Source of the DNA: Gracilaria caudata
Lineage: Eukaryota > Rhodophyta > Florideophyceae > Gracilariales > Gracilariaceae
DNA length: 23,066 bases
NCBI GenBank assembly: GCA_030374735.1
Contig: JASCIV010000359.1
Span: 1 to 23,066 of the forward strand
Direction: 5' to 3'
Shown here: one piece after another, positions 9,058-17,594 of the stretch
Numbering within the stretch: position 1 is the first letter of the stretch
Layout of the letters: each line of letters starts with the position of its first letter
The notes under the pieces: model-generated
Databases searched by the model: none
Told to the model about the DNA's origin: nothing
What the model saw: the letters and a program-made list of their open reading frames with translations, nothing else
Translations under genes and position numbers: made by a program

Positions 9058-10473
9058 ATGAAACTAACGCTCCACCTACGCGCATTTGCTATTATTCTCC
9101 TCTGTGTTCACGCCTCCCAAGCAGAGAATTCCATCCTGCAGTGCGACAGGCCTGCGCCGCAGGACCAATCTGGATCGCCCAAGTTCTTGTGCGGAGTTGA
9201 CATCACAGTCGTGCGCAATCCGGACTGCTCCGCAACCATCACAGAGCGATATCTATTCCCGTACACCACCGGACGTGATGCGTATCGCAGCATTCCACTC
9301 ATTGAGGGTCAGCAGATTGCGAAAAACGTACTTGCTAAGCGCGATAACGTGACGGTGTTCGCTGCAAATGTTCTTCAATCTCAGCCGGGCATAAATGAAG
9401 TGAGAGTGAATCTTCCTACATTACAACGACGTCACCCTGTATTGTTCACGCTGCAATATGTTTTGGGTGCTGCTGTGACAAAGTTTACCACCGTATGTGA
9501 TGGAGGGACCGTTGTTGTACCATCGGATAACGAGACGGTGAATGTCATTCGATGGCGTACTGGGTCTTGGGATAAGATTTTCGACAAAATGAGAGTATCC
9601 TTCGTCACTTCCAACAACAACGCTTCTTTCAGCGTTGCGTCAGCGCCGAATGGTCAAGTATTACCGTCGTCGCGGAGAAATTCGACCATCATCATGTGGC
9701 AAGATGTTGTCACGGAGGGCACATCCGTTGATGTGCTTGTTGCGGAGCGAGGTACAGAACTGTGTGCCCAGAGCTTGCAATGTTTTCCTGGAAATGGCGC
9801 AAACACAGTTTGTGCAAAGAGCGGTATAGCTCGAAGCGTTTGTCTGTTAGTAATCAACATTTGTTCGTTGGTGGGATGTCCGCGGGCGGGTACAGTTGCG
9901 ATCTTCTGGGGAGAGGTCCAGCCTACATCGACACCTACGTATCAGAACTACTGCATGCTAGTTTACATAACGCATTATAAGCAAAGTGCTCCAGTGCTAC
10001 ACTTAGATCCAATAAAAGAGGTTGGTCTACTGACACCTACGACAAATCGCCGCCAACCACGATTGAGACAAGTGTACACTGCAAAAGAGAGGCGCAAGAG
10101 AGGCAAGCTCAAACTAACAGACGTGAATGTGCTTCTTTGCTTTATTCAGAAGCTACTAAAGCTCGCCGAATCGTCCAGGTGTACGAATTCTTTAAGCATT
10201 CTGTACATACTCTCAACGCCCACCGTTATTTCCGTCGTCCGAAATCCTCCCCCACTCAGCTACCGGAATCGTGTCTATGTCTCATGTGAGACTGGAGGTG
10301 CCATGAGTGCACAAACCGATTTCCACACACTGAACACACATACCTGCGTTCACGTTCCGGTAAATGCCTGTCCATGTGCCTTTGGTAATGCCTTCGGTCG
10401 AAAGTGCTGTATTGACAATGCGGGCAGCTGTATTCTCTACAAATCGACAAGTGTCTTGCGAATGCACCATTAG
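9058..10473 (+). CDS. Secreted/membrane protein with DUF2207-like N-terminal domain; C-terminal end uncertain
   Basis: The frame is 471 codons from ATG 9058. An in-frame start upstream (8962) is not an ATG, and 9058 opens on a clean signal peptide (MKLTLHLRAFAIILLCVHASQA, cleavage before ENS). Residues ~35-85 (VDITVVRNPDCSATITERYLF, then RDAYRSIPL) resemble the start of bacterial DUF2207 membrane proteins, where a beta-sandwich precedes membrane segments. Sequons NVT, NET, NAS and NST support an extracytoplasmic domain. A hydrophobic stretch near 260-275 (SVCLLVINICSLVGC) may be a membrane segment. From about 9830 the protein loses the even character of the first part. Its last 218 bases overlap the opposite-strand zinc-finger CDS, so the true end may differ through an unrecognised intron or earlier frameshift. 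The DUF2207 match is from memory. Confidence 0.6.
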   Translation: MKLTLHLRAFAIILLCVHASQAENSILQCDRPAPQDQSGSPKFLCGVDITVVRNPDCSATITERYLFPYTTGRDAYRSIPLIEGQQIAKNVLAKRDNVTVFAANVLQSQPGINEVRVNLPTLQRRHPVLFTLQYVLGAAVTKFTTVCDGGTVVVPSDNETVNVIRWRTGSWDKIFDKMRVSFVTSNNNASFSVASAPNGQVLPSSRRNSTIIMWQDVVTEGTSVDVLVAERGTELCAQSLQCFPGNGANTVCAKSGIARSVCLLVINICSLVGCPRAGTVAIFWGEVQPTSTPTYQNYCMLVYITHYKQSAPVLHLDPIKEVGLLTPTTNRRQPRLRQVYTAKERRKRGKLKLTDVNVLLCFIQKLLKLAESSRCTNSLSILYILSTPTVISVVRNPPPLSYRNRVYVSCETGGAMSAQTDFHTLNTHTCVHVPVNACPCAFGNAFGRKCCIDNAGSCILYKSTSVLRMHH

Positions 10474-11311
10474 TAATCATTCGCCCACACCTCTCACATA
10501 GACGCCTTCGCAGATGAAAGTGAACAACATTCTGTTGATTGAGAGGCTCGCTGCTGGATGGCTGCTGCTGCTGCTGCCGCTGCTGCTGCTGCTGCCGCTG
10601 CTGCTGCTGCGGCTGTGGCAGTGGCTGCGCCTGCGCCTGCGTCTGCGTCTGTCTCCCCTCCTCTTGGGAGCCACTAGCTCCAACTGCTCCAACCATTTGT
10701 GAAGCTCCTGCCGAGCTGGACCCTCCCGCTGCACCTCTAGGCGCCTTTTGGGCTGGACGCCCAGAGCGTGATCTGCGAATGGGCGCAGAAGAAGTACCTG
10801 CTTCGTCGCGATTCGGTGGAGCCGCTGGCTGAGGTGCTTGAAATTGCGACATCTGGTTACTCTGACCAACGCCGCTTGTCTGATTTCTTGAACGGTTCTC
10901 AGACGAACCTCGTTGCAGCGCGCCTGTGTTGCTACGAGAGGTGCTCTCCCATAGAGTGTGAACACTAGGAATAGCTGGAGACGGGGGTGGAGGACGCAAG
11001 TCTGGCCTAAACCTGAGACTTTGGCTCCTTACTTGGTGCACAGGCGGAAGTCGTACAGTGTCGCGATTTTGTTGTGCCGCTTGGAACAAATTGCTGATTG
11101 GGGGCACGGAACCGGTAGACTGCTGAACTGGACGATTTGTTCGGCCTCGCTGAAGGTCTTGGTTCACTGGAGGGTGCAGCAAAGGAGGAGGATTAGGAGT
11201 GCCATTGGAAGCAGAACCAGAGGTTCTGTTGGATGCGGAAGAGCTCTGACTTCGTGACCTCTTCCGGCCAGCGGCATGTTCGCGATGATGTTGTCTATTA
11301 TCGCGATCCAT
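10256..11311 (-). CDS. Gln-rich C2H2 zinc-finger protein
   Basis: The product has 351 residues from ATG 11311. An N-terminal basic Ser/Arg region (GRKRSRSQSS, possible nuclear localisation signal) leads into a long disordered Pro/Ser/Gln/Arg region. It includes a Gln tract (about 225-255) encoded by CAG/CAA repeats. Three fingers close the protein: C272-x2-C275-x11-H287-x3-C291 (C2HC), C296-x2-C299-x12-H312-x3-H316, and C326-x2-C329-x12-H342-x4-H347. It probably is a nuclear DNA-binding transcription regulator with a Gln-rich activation or interaction region. A TATA box at 11485-11493 and a leader full of CACAAT-type hexamers lie upstream. Its 3' end overlaps the end of the convergent frame of 9058. 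The first finger has the same spacing as that of the protein at 7448. Confidence 0.88.
   Translation of the reverse strand: MDRDNRQHHREHAAGRKRSRSQSSSASNRTSGSASNGTPNPPPLLHPPVNQDLQRGRTNRPVQQSTGSVPPISNLFQAAQQNRDTVRLPPVHQVRSQSLRFRPDLRPPPPSPAIPSVHTLWESTSRSNTGALQRGSSENRSRNQTSGVGQSNQMSQFQAPQPAAPPNRDEAGTSSAPIRRSRSGRPAQKAPRGAAGGSSSAGASQMVGAVGASGSQEEGRQTQTQAQAQPLPQPQQQQRQQQQQRQQQQQPSSSEPLNQQNVVHFHLRRRLCERCGRMITNGAFARHLSICREYSCPHCQYSTFDRRHYQRHMDRHLPERERRYVCSVCGNRFVHSWHLQSHMRHRHDSGS
10560..10612 (-). repeat. CAG/CTG trinucleotide repeat coding for polyGln
   Basis: Runs of CTG on the + strand, broken by CCG units, read on the minus strand as Gln runs broken by Arg (QQQQRQQQQQRQQQQQ). Such repeats vary in length easily, so Gln-tract length may differ between individuals. 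Confidence 0.9.
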
Positions 11312-11385
11312 ATATAGCGATGGTCTCTCTTACGCGAAAACGTTTAGTCTAGTGGTAGCCAACACCGACAGAACTGTTATTGTAG

Positions 11386-11452
11386 TTGTTGTGATTGTGA
11401 TTGTGATTGTGATTGTGGTTGTGATTGTGGTTGTGTTTGTGTTTGTGGGTGG
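11386..11452 (-). repeat. Hexanucleotide (TGTGAT)n repeat in the 5' leader of the zinc-finger gene
   Basis: On the + strand TGTGAT repeats pass into TGTGGT and TGTTTG variants. On the gene's sense strand they are A/C-only (ATCACA, ACCACA). They lie between the TATA box (11485-11493) and the ATG (11311), so they should be transcribed as an unstructured A/C leader. Confidence 0.8.
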
Positions 11453-11484
11453 ACGTGTGTGAAGGTTGAGGTCACCCGGGATGA

Positions 11485-11493
11485 CTATTTATG
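11485..11493 (-). promoter_or_regulatory. TATA box of the C2H2 zinc-finger gene
   Basis: Minus-strand CATAAATAG is about 175 bases upstream of the ATG. Initiation about 30 bases downstream would make the hexamer repeat part of the 5' leader. Confidence 0.45.
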
Positions 11494-13679
11494 CCTTTTT
11501 CCGACGGTACCGGGACCACAGGTTTACGAAATACCAGCGTCCCCGCTAGAAACCAGAAGGAATGATAGAATTCATTCGCTTGATCTTCATAAAGAAGCGA
11601 TTGATTCGCACGCTTTGTGTTGGAACTTATGATTATATTGCTCGGCTGTGTCTAAAAAATTCCATTTTGCGGACTGGTCATGCATCTTTTTATTAACACG
11701 GGTTATGAATACGGCGAAGGTATTGCAACATATTGAAGTGCAAAGGCTTCCCTTTCAGAAACATTGGATGCCCTAAAAAGCTTCAGCAACCTACATTTCC
11801 GCACATTAATTAGCGCTGTGACATAGTCCACGATCGGAAACAGTAATTTTGTATATTATAGAACTCTATAGTTTTTTGGACCTGCTTCAAAAATCTTTGT
11901 ACTCTAGATGATCAGCAGGAATATATCGCTTTGGTTTTCGCATATAATAGAGAACCAAGACTGCTTTTGTACGCGTTTTATGTACTACGCGTTTTCAATA
12001 CATTTCGCAGATTCGCACGTCGTCCTTCTCTGAGCCTAAATAAAACCTTTCTTTTTCAGTTTGGTTGCTTGCTTGCCAGTAGAGTACATCAGATTACCTC
12101 AGGTCTTATTAAAATATTGGTGATGTCTGTGCTCTACATGATTTTGACGATTCTACATACTGCATGGCGTACAGCCAACCCTCCCAGATCCTTAAAACAT
12201 GAGGGGCTGTTTTCAGGCATCCTTATATTATACAGGGGCGTCTTTGTGACGAAAAGTTTAAGCACATCAAAAGTCATAGTTGTGAAAATAGTGCAACGTC
12301 TGCATGTAACAACAGGGAGCAAGACGGACACTGAGGACAAACACAAAATACGACCGTTTGTAACTTATATGACCAGCAAGCTGGAAGCCAGCGATAGGTA
12401 AGTAGAAGCTCAAGACGATAAACTGATGACTTGGTTGAACTCGGTTCAACTTTCGTGACGACTATAGATATCTTTTTACAATAGTCACCCTCTAAATACT
12501 CTAACTCAGTCAAGCTCAAGTCACAATTAGTCACCTCGCGAACTGGGACTGGTTTTCACCATCTCCATTGAACTTTGCCAACCAGATGACACTTCCTATG
12601 AGTGCAGTAAATTTAGTTTTCCGCCTTAATTTTGAATGTCGGAAAGCGGGAAAATGATCAATGAAGCCTAAAGCTAAAAACAGAACCATTTTTGATGCGA
12701 AACGCAATGATTTCTCTACTCAAGATTTGTTAGCGAACAGTATACCTGACAATCTCGTTAGGGGATCGTCGAAGATTTCGTGTTGGAGGAAGCGACCATG
12801 GCTGATGTCGATTCGGTTAGATCAGAATAACAGCGTTTCCTTGACGATTAGTGTGGTGACGGAATGGCTCTTCTCCCAAGTGAATAGGTATCTGTACTCT
12901 TTGGCCATTCATGTCTTCCAAACAAAAAGCCTGGAATATGGTCCAATGCAAATGCGCACGTGCGGGCCAGGAGCACGTCAGCACCAACAGCGGGTGCAGT
13001 CATAAGTATGGGCGAAGCAGTTCACGTAAGCGCCCGGCTCGGAGCCGTCCCAGATATGGTTTTATGCGCCCGCACCAGGTCATTACTTTCTGGTTTGTGA
13101 CACTTGGGCTCGCAATGAACTGCTATTCGAAGATTCACGCGAACCTTCGCGTGGTTGCAAATGTACGTAACGCTGAAGGGAACTATTTTAGAAACTTTGA
13201 AAAAAAAAGGTTGTGGCAACTATTTTCAGAACTCGCTCAAAATCGAATAACTCGACACGTGGACCACTCTCACAGGAAATATATACGAATTTTCTATTCT
13301 TTTCAAAATTTACCACTTCGCATACGTGTATTTGTCCCCTTTATTTCATGAGAAGCAGCAACAGTGCATCATTGATTGATGTACAGGTGCAATTAAAATA
13401 CGACCAAATATTTTCGCGAATTTCGTTGCTTACGAATTATGTCCTCTTTTAGTTGACGGTGAATTGTTGTAATGTCATACAACTGCAATTGAAGAACGAG
13501 TCACGTTGGCGCCGGGTATCAAAGAGTCAAGGTACAGTACAGAGGATCAGTTGTTTTACCCTTCACTCAGCGTCCCGTATAATGCTCCTTGAAGTGAAAC
13601 CTGCGCGGTGCGTTCCAGATGTCCATCATCGTTGGACCGTCCTCATCTTCAGTTGGCAAATATTATGCACTTCTTTGGG
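11494..13679. other. AT-rich gene-free stretch
   Basis: I see no supported gene on either strand in these 2.2 kb. Open frames near 11931-12401, 12661-13005 and 12911-13351 have no conserved motif, an AT-driven composition or no ATG start, and no promoter that fits. No tRNA or other RNA gene could be recognised by eye. Confidence 0.5.
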
Positions 13680-13687
13680 TATAAAAA
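13680..13687 (+). promoter_or_regulatory. TATA box of the 13734 membrane-protein gene
   Basis: TATAAAAA lies 47 bases before ATG 13734. It sits downstream of the earlier in-frame ATG near 13662, so that codon should not be in the message. This decides the start. Confidence 0.75.
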
Positions 13688-13733
13688 CCGAGTTGCAGTT
13701 GCCCCAAATCGCTTCGCGTTCCACACAGCCAAT

Positions 13734-14672
13734 ATGACGCCCAAGCGCTCCGTAACCGCTCGTGTTTCCCTTTTGGTTCTCACCCTTTTTCTCTTTCAAG
13801 CGTTTTGTGACACTAGCAATGTCGAATTCGAATCCGCCTCCGTTCGAACACTGAACCAGACATCAAACTCCACTGTCGGCGAAAAGAACTCAAGCGTCAC
13901 CCAATGTACGTATGGGAAAAAGAATGCTTCACTGGGTTTACTGGTTGGATATGGCATAGCATACCTTCTTATTGCTGGAGCTCTTTTGGTTTTATCATCA
14001 TGGATAGTTCTCGCACTCTGTCCGTTCCTTACCTACTTGCTGCTCCCTATTTTAATTGCACTGCTCCAAATCCCCTTTCACAAGATCTATCGAAGTTTGA
14101 AGCTCTGGCAAATTGTTGGACCGGGAACCTTGTATGCGAAAGGTGTCTCCGGTAATACGTTTCAGCTCATATTATCAGCCATATTCCAGAGTGGTTTCCT
14201 TCTGACGATCTTGTTTCTTACAATTGCGCTCACGGCAGTCTCCATCGAACACCTGGATCTTGATGGCGTCCAAGATTTAAGAGTGGTTGCCGGAGTATTC
14301 GGAACAGTTTTGGCGAGCATTGTTGCAACCTGGTACGCTTTCACGAAAGGAATATACAGCATATATCGTGGAACAGAAGACTCCTTCAACGCTGAGGTAT
14401 GTTCCGGTCCGCAAGCTTGGTCGCAGCTAAGTCCTCTCACCAGATTCACCGAGTGTGCTTTTGTAATCGGATTGATTATCGGACCAATCCCCGTTGTGGG
14501 AACTCTTTTCGATATCGTTGAAAACGTTTGCGGCATCGTGAATGCTACAAGGGAAACGGTCCCCTTCCATCGCGCAACGGCGATTTATGATATAGTTCTC
14601 TCGGTTTTTCAGTTAGTTTTGTCTTTGCTTCTCTCAGCAACCGTGTTGGTAATGGACCAATTCGAATTATGA
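13734..14672 (+). CDS. Multi-pass membrane protein with signal peptide, unknown family
   Basis: The product has 312 residues from ATG 13734; the open frame extends further upstream but the TATA box at 13680 excludes that part. Residues 1-26 form a signal peptide (MTPKRSVTARVSLLVLTLFLFQAFC). A short exposed segment follows with sequons NQT, NST, NSS and NAS, so it faces the lumen or outside. About six hydrophobic spans follow: a long pair near 62-115 (YGIAYLLIAGALLVLSS, FLTYLLLPILIALL), then near 145-170, 185-205 and 240-270, and a last one near 285-305 (IVLSVFQLVLSLLLSATVLV). The loops carry KIYRSLKLW and GIYSIYRGTED. It ends in MDQFEL. It is likely in the endomembrane system or plasma membrane. 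I do not recognise a transporter or enzyme signature. Confidence 0.82.
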   Translation: MTPKRSVTARVSLLVLTLFLFQAFCDTSNVEFESASVRTLNQTSNSTVGEKNSSVTQCTYGKKNASLGLLVGYGIAYLLIAGALLVLSSWIVLALCPFLTYLLLPILIALLQIPFHKIYRSLKLWQIVGPGTLYAKGVSGNTFQLILSAIFQSGFLLTILFLTIALTAVSIEHLDLDGVQDLRVVAGVFGTVLASIVATWYAFTKGIYSIYRGTEDSFNAEVCSGPQAWSQLSPLTRFTECAFVIGLIIGPIPVVGTLFDIVENVCGIVNATRETVPFHRATAIYDIVLSVFQLVLSLLLSATVLVMDQFEL

Positions 14673-16410
14673 TTCCGTCCGAATGTGTTTTGAGCGATTC
14701 TGTTTCTTTAAGCGTTTTAAACGTTCCCATTTATTTTTGAAATAGTTTTCGAAAGTTTCCATAAATAGGCGGCTTCCATTTTTCTATGGAGAGATGGATC
14801 AACCTAGTTTTGATCCAATGTGTCTGGAGCACCAAATTTGCTAAATGTGCGACAAGGAGCGATTTTCAAAAATTAAAACTTTAAACATATTTGTGTTTGA
14901 ACGAAAACTTTGAGATTCTATATCTATATGTAAGCGTCCAAAAGTGCTCTTACTTTCTCAACGAGATGCAGGTAACTCTTTTGTACCAGTTTTCTAGTAC
15001 ACACATTAGGTATTGTGAACTGTTTAGAGCAAAGCGAAGTGGAATAAAATTCATTTCAAAATAGAACAGAAGATGCGACTGAGTTCGGGAAAAAAATATC
15101 TGGATCTTAGTGTGCTGCATTCGGCGTAAGGCGTACGCTGTGTTTAGAAAATCATTTTCGGTTAAGAGACAAAAGGGAATCCGAACAAAAGAACATGGTT
15201 TTGATTCAAAACAGAGACCAGGACTACTATGCTTTCTTATTTGGTGGCGTTTCTCTACTTGTTTTTCACTTGAACGAGCGGGCTAAAACATTTCCCCTTC
15301 TTCCTTATCGTCGTCCGCCATATCGATTTCAATCATCTCCATCCCTTGGGATCCCTCATAATCCTATTATTATGATTACAGTGGAGCTGATCTCGTTCCG
15401 GAGGTTAGAGCGCTTAGAGCCCATTCTATTGTACGATGCTCAGCAACTGTCAGCGCCAGGGTGTATTGCAGGTCTTGGAGAAGCGGCTGTACGTGTGGCG
15501 GTGTTGAAGGAGGTGCACCGATGAAGTGCATATGTCGATGACTTGGGGTACACACAAACAACGCTCCAAAAGGCGACGTCAATTGATTGATTTGATTGAT
15601 TTTGGCGAGCCAGACGCGGTTCAAGCAGTGCCGCCGGGGCGCCAATGGCATGTCGACCCTTGGCTTTACTCAAGCGGTTCTTCCGCGAGTGATTATTTGG
15701 CGACGTTTCGCCACGAAAAAAAAACAAAAAATACTTTTCTTGACGGTTTACAGTAAAGTTTACAGCACACAAAGAATGTGTCTCTTAGAGCATCTCCACT
15801 GGGGCATGCAAAAGAGCAAAAGAGCAAATACAGTGCGTTCACTTCTACGTAGGAAACTACATTTGTATGGCTCTCATTGGCCGCAATGGAGTTCTGTAGT
15901 ATCCGTCAGCGTTTTGCGTGACTTCATTGGCCGATGGCACGTTTAATTTTCTATTGAAAATGAACATGCGTTTTGCTCTTTTGCTCGGGGGTCCACAATG
16001 TAGGAGCAAATCGAAGTGATTTCAGTCCGTGAGGATTGAGCGAAAAAAGGGCAAGTTTTGAAATCAAAGTTTTTGCGCCTGCAGCCAGCCATGAAAACCA
16101 ATGACTCAGCCCTCTGCGAGGCATGTTCCCGTTTGGCTCTTCACGCCTTCGCAACCGCTTGAGCTAAGTTTTGCAAGGATTCTCTCGACTCTGGACCCCA
16201 AGTATGAGTGGTCATATGTGTTTGCCCACGAAGCGCATGCAAAGAGACACAATTGGAAGACCTGCCACCCGCTGTATCGTTTCTTCCATAATGTTCATCA
16301 TCTTAGTATCAAGCGCGTGCGAAGTTCCCTCATTGGTTTTAGGCCCTTCGAATTTGCTTCACGTGCCGCAAAGTACTCTGAGCAGTAAGAGATAATACTC
16401 GAAGCTTATC
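14673..16410. other. Gene-free stretch with a candidate MITE
   Basis: No supported gene. A TTGATTGA-type short repeat lies near 15580-15600, and an inverted-repeat element occupies 15790-16007. The open frames present are short, lack domains or are antisense to one another. Confidence 0.5.
15790..16007. mobile_element. Candidate MITE (~218 bp) with terminal inverted repeats
   Basis: A 15-base word GAGCAAAAGAGCAAA at 15814-15828 occurs in exact inverted form at 15972-15986. Outside these, 15790-15804 (GCATCTCCACTGGGG) matches the reverse complement of 15993-16007 at 10 of 15 positions, so the inverted termini run about 35-40 bases with a small offset. The interior has two direct copies of CATTGGCCG (near 15879 and 15925) and no coding frame. 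This is the form of a non-autonomous DNA transposon. A target-site duplication is not evident. Confidence 0.5.
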
Positions 16411-16848
16411 ATGGCCCATGGAACCCATGAATACGGAATGGTTATGGGATGGAGGGGACGCAGATCTTACTCGTCTGATTCGACAAACTCTGTTACGGAG
16501 TGCACACGAAAGCACGACGTTGACTTTAAGAAAAAAATGTGCGTTCAAGATTGTGAGGTAACATACATACATTGCATCAAAGGTCAACGCAACGGCATAG
16601 CTTGCATTGGATTGTCGATCGAACTAAATCTTGCGAACAGTAACAGGCACAAAGCAAAGCAGAAGATATTTGTACAGCCCGATCTGCTTCTCAAGCTGTA
16701 CTGGCGTTATTCAGCGACACAGAAGAAATTCCCAATGGTTGCCCAACATTCTCGTAGCAGTAAGGAAAATAATAGTTCAGTTCTTTGTGAAGCGCTCCAG
16801 AGTGAAACGCACAGTATGTTTATCGAGAACGTTACAGCGTTGATGTAG
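16411..16848 (+). CDS. Hypothetical ORF, same frame as the next, ended by a lone TAG
   Basis: This is 145 codons from ATG 16411. It contains an SYSSDSTNSVTEC region, a basic Cys pair (KKKMCVQDCEV), a central IACIGLSIELNLANS strand-like part, then VQPDLLLKLYWRYSATQKKF and a Ser-rich end with a NSS sequon. No known domain is recognised. It stops at TAG (16846-16848); 12 bases later, in the same frame, ATG 16861 begins the next ORF. The two may be one gene broken by a stop mutation, one gene with an intron over the stop, or two ORFs. Coding status is moderate at best. Confidence 0.4.
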   Translation: MAHGTHEYGMVMGWRGRRSYSSDSTNSVTECTRKHDVDFKKKMCVQDCEVTYIHCIKGQRNGIACIGLSIELNLANSNRHKAKQKIFVQPDLLLKLYWRYSATQKKFPMVAQHSRSSKENNSSVLCEALQSETHSMFIENVTALM

Positions 16849-16860
16849 CGAAAATTAGCT

Positions 16861-17532
16861 ATGCGTCACTGCCACACGTCTAGAACGGTCACCCCTTCCC
16901 TCTACTCGCTTTGGCTTATAACGTGTTCAATAACAGTTGAGCTTTTCGCTGACAGCCTTAATGAGAGCGGCGTTCTTCAAAGCTACTGTAGTGAAGACAA
17001 GGACGACCAAATTTTCGGGGCTCTAGCCGAGTGGAAAAGTGTGGAACGTACAACTGAGGGAGGTGGTGGTAACCCTCCATACGAAGCGGATTTCATCTGT
17101 GACATGATTAAGGAGTTTGATAGCGGATCAAGAGGAACTGCGCCATATTGTCGTTGCGTTCTTCTTCCTCTCGCCGAGAAGTATAGAGTTCTTCAGAAAA
17201 CCACATCTCTCATGTCGAAGGGAATAATGCTCATACGAATTCCCCCTGGATGCTTAGCATTTAATTATCAGGAAGGTTACTTTCTACCAAAACCGATCAG
17301 GAAGTGTCATGCCTATCAAGAACTTGGCGTATTTGTTTGGCGAAACAGAGAGTATTTAGAAAAGTACGCTCCTCCGTCTGATGTCGAACATTTATTTCTC
17401 CGTTGGGTGTCTCTTGCGTGCAGACTTCCGTCCACCGTTCATGTTGATCTACAGGCTCTGAAGCGAGCATTTCCACCAAGCCTAAGAAGGAGCTCGCGCA
17501 GCCTCGAACTACTAATTGCTCCAAGCAAGTAG
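16861..17532 (+). CDS. Hypothetical Cys-containing protein, possibly secreted
   Basis: The product has 223 residues from ATG 16861. The N-terminus has a hydrophobic run, SLYSLWLITCSITVELFA, which may be a signal peptide if this ATG is used. The body has an acidic part (CSEDKDDQIF), a GGGGN loop, YEADFICDMIKEFDSGS, CRCVLLPLAEKYRVL, GIMLIRIPPGCLAFNY, KCHAYQELGVFVWRNREYLEKYAPP and a basic C-terminus (KRAFPPSLRRSSRSLE). The length and even composition argue for real coding. It ends 62 bases before the end of the large minus-strand gene, so the two converge. It may belong to the same mobile unit as that gene, but nothing proves it. No family recognised. Confidence 0.55.
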   Translation: MRHCHTSRTVTPSLYSLWLITCSITVELFADSLNESGVLQSYCSEDKDDQIFGALAEWKSVERTTEGGGGNPPYEADFICDMIKEFDSGSRGTAPYCRCVLLPLAEKYRVLQKTTSLMSKGIMLIRIPPGCLAFNYQEGYFLPKPIRKCHAYQELGVFVWRNREYLEKYAPPSDVEHLFLRWVSLACRLPSTVHVDLQALKRAFPPSLRRSSRSLELLIAPSK

Positions 17533-17594
17533 ACGAACATTGTTATCGTGCAATCGCTTCTTGATTAAACTGTGGTCTCCCTTTCTTCTCTTCT

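Noticed and set aside
10477..10965. Cys- or Leu-rich frames across the CTG repeat on both strands
   Set aside because: Artefacts of the trinucleotide repeat read in other frames; the C2H2 frame explains the region.
11931..12401. 156-codon + frame
   Set aside because: No ATG at its start, AT-driven hydrophobic composition, no domain, no promoter that fits.
12661..13351. Two overlapping + frames of about 115 and 146 codons
   Set aside because: Different frames over the same DNA, no motif and no consistent codon bias.
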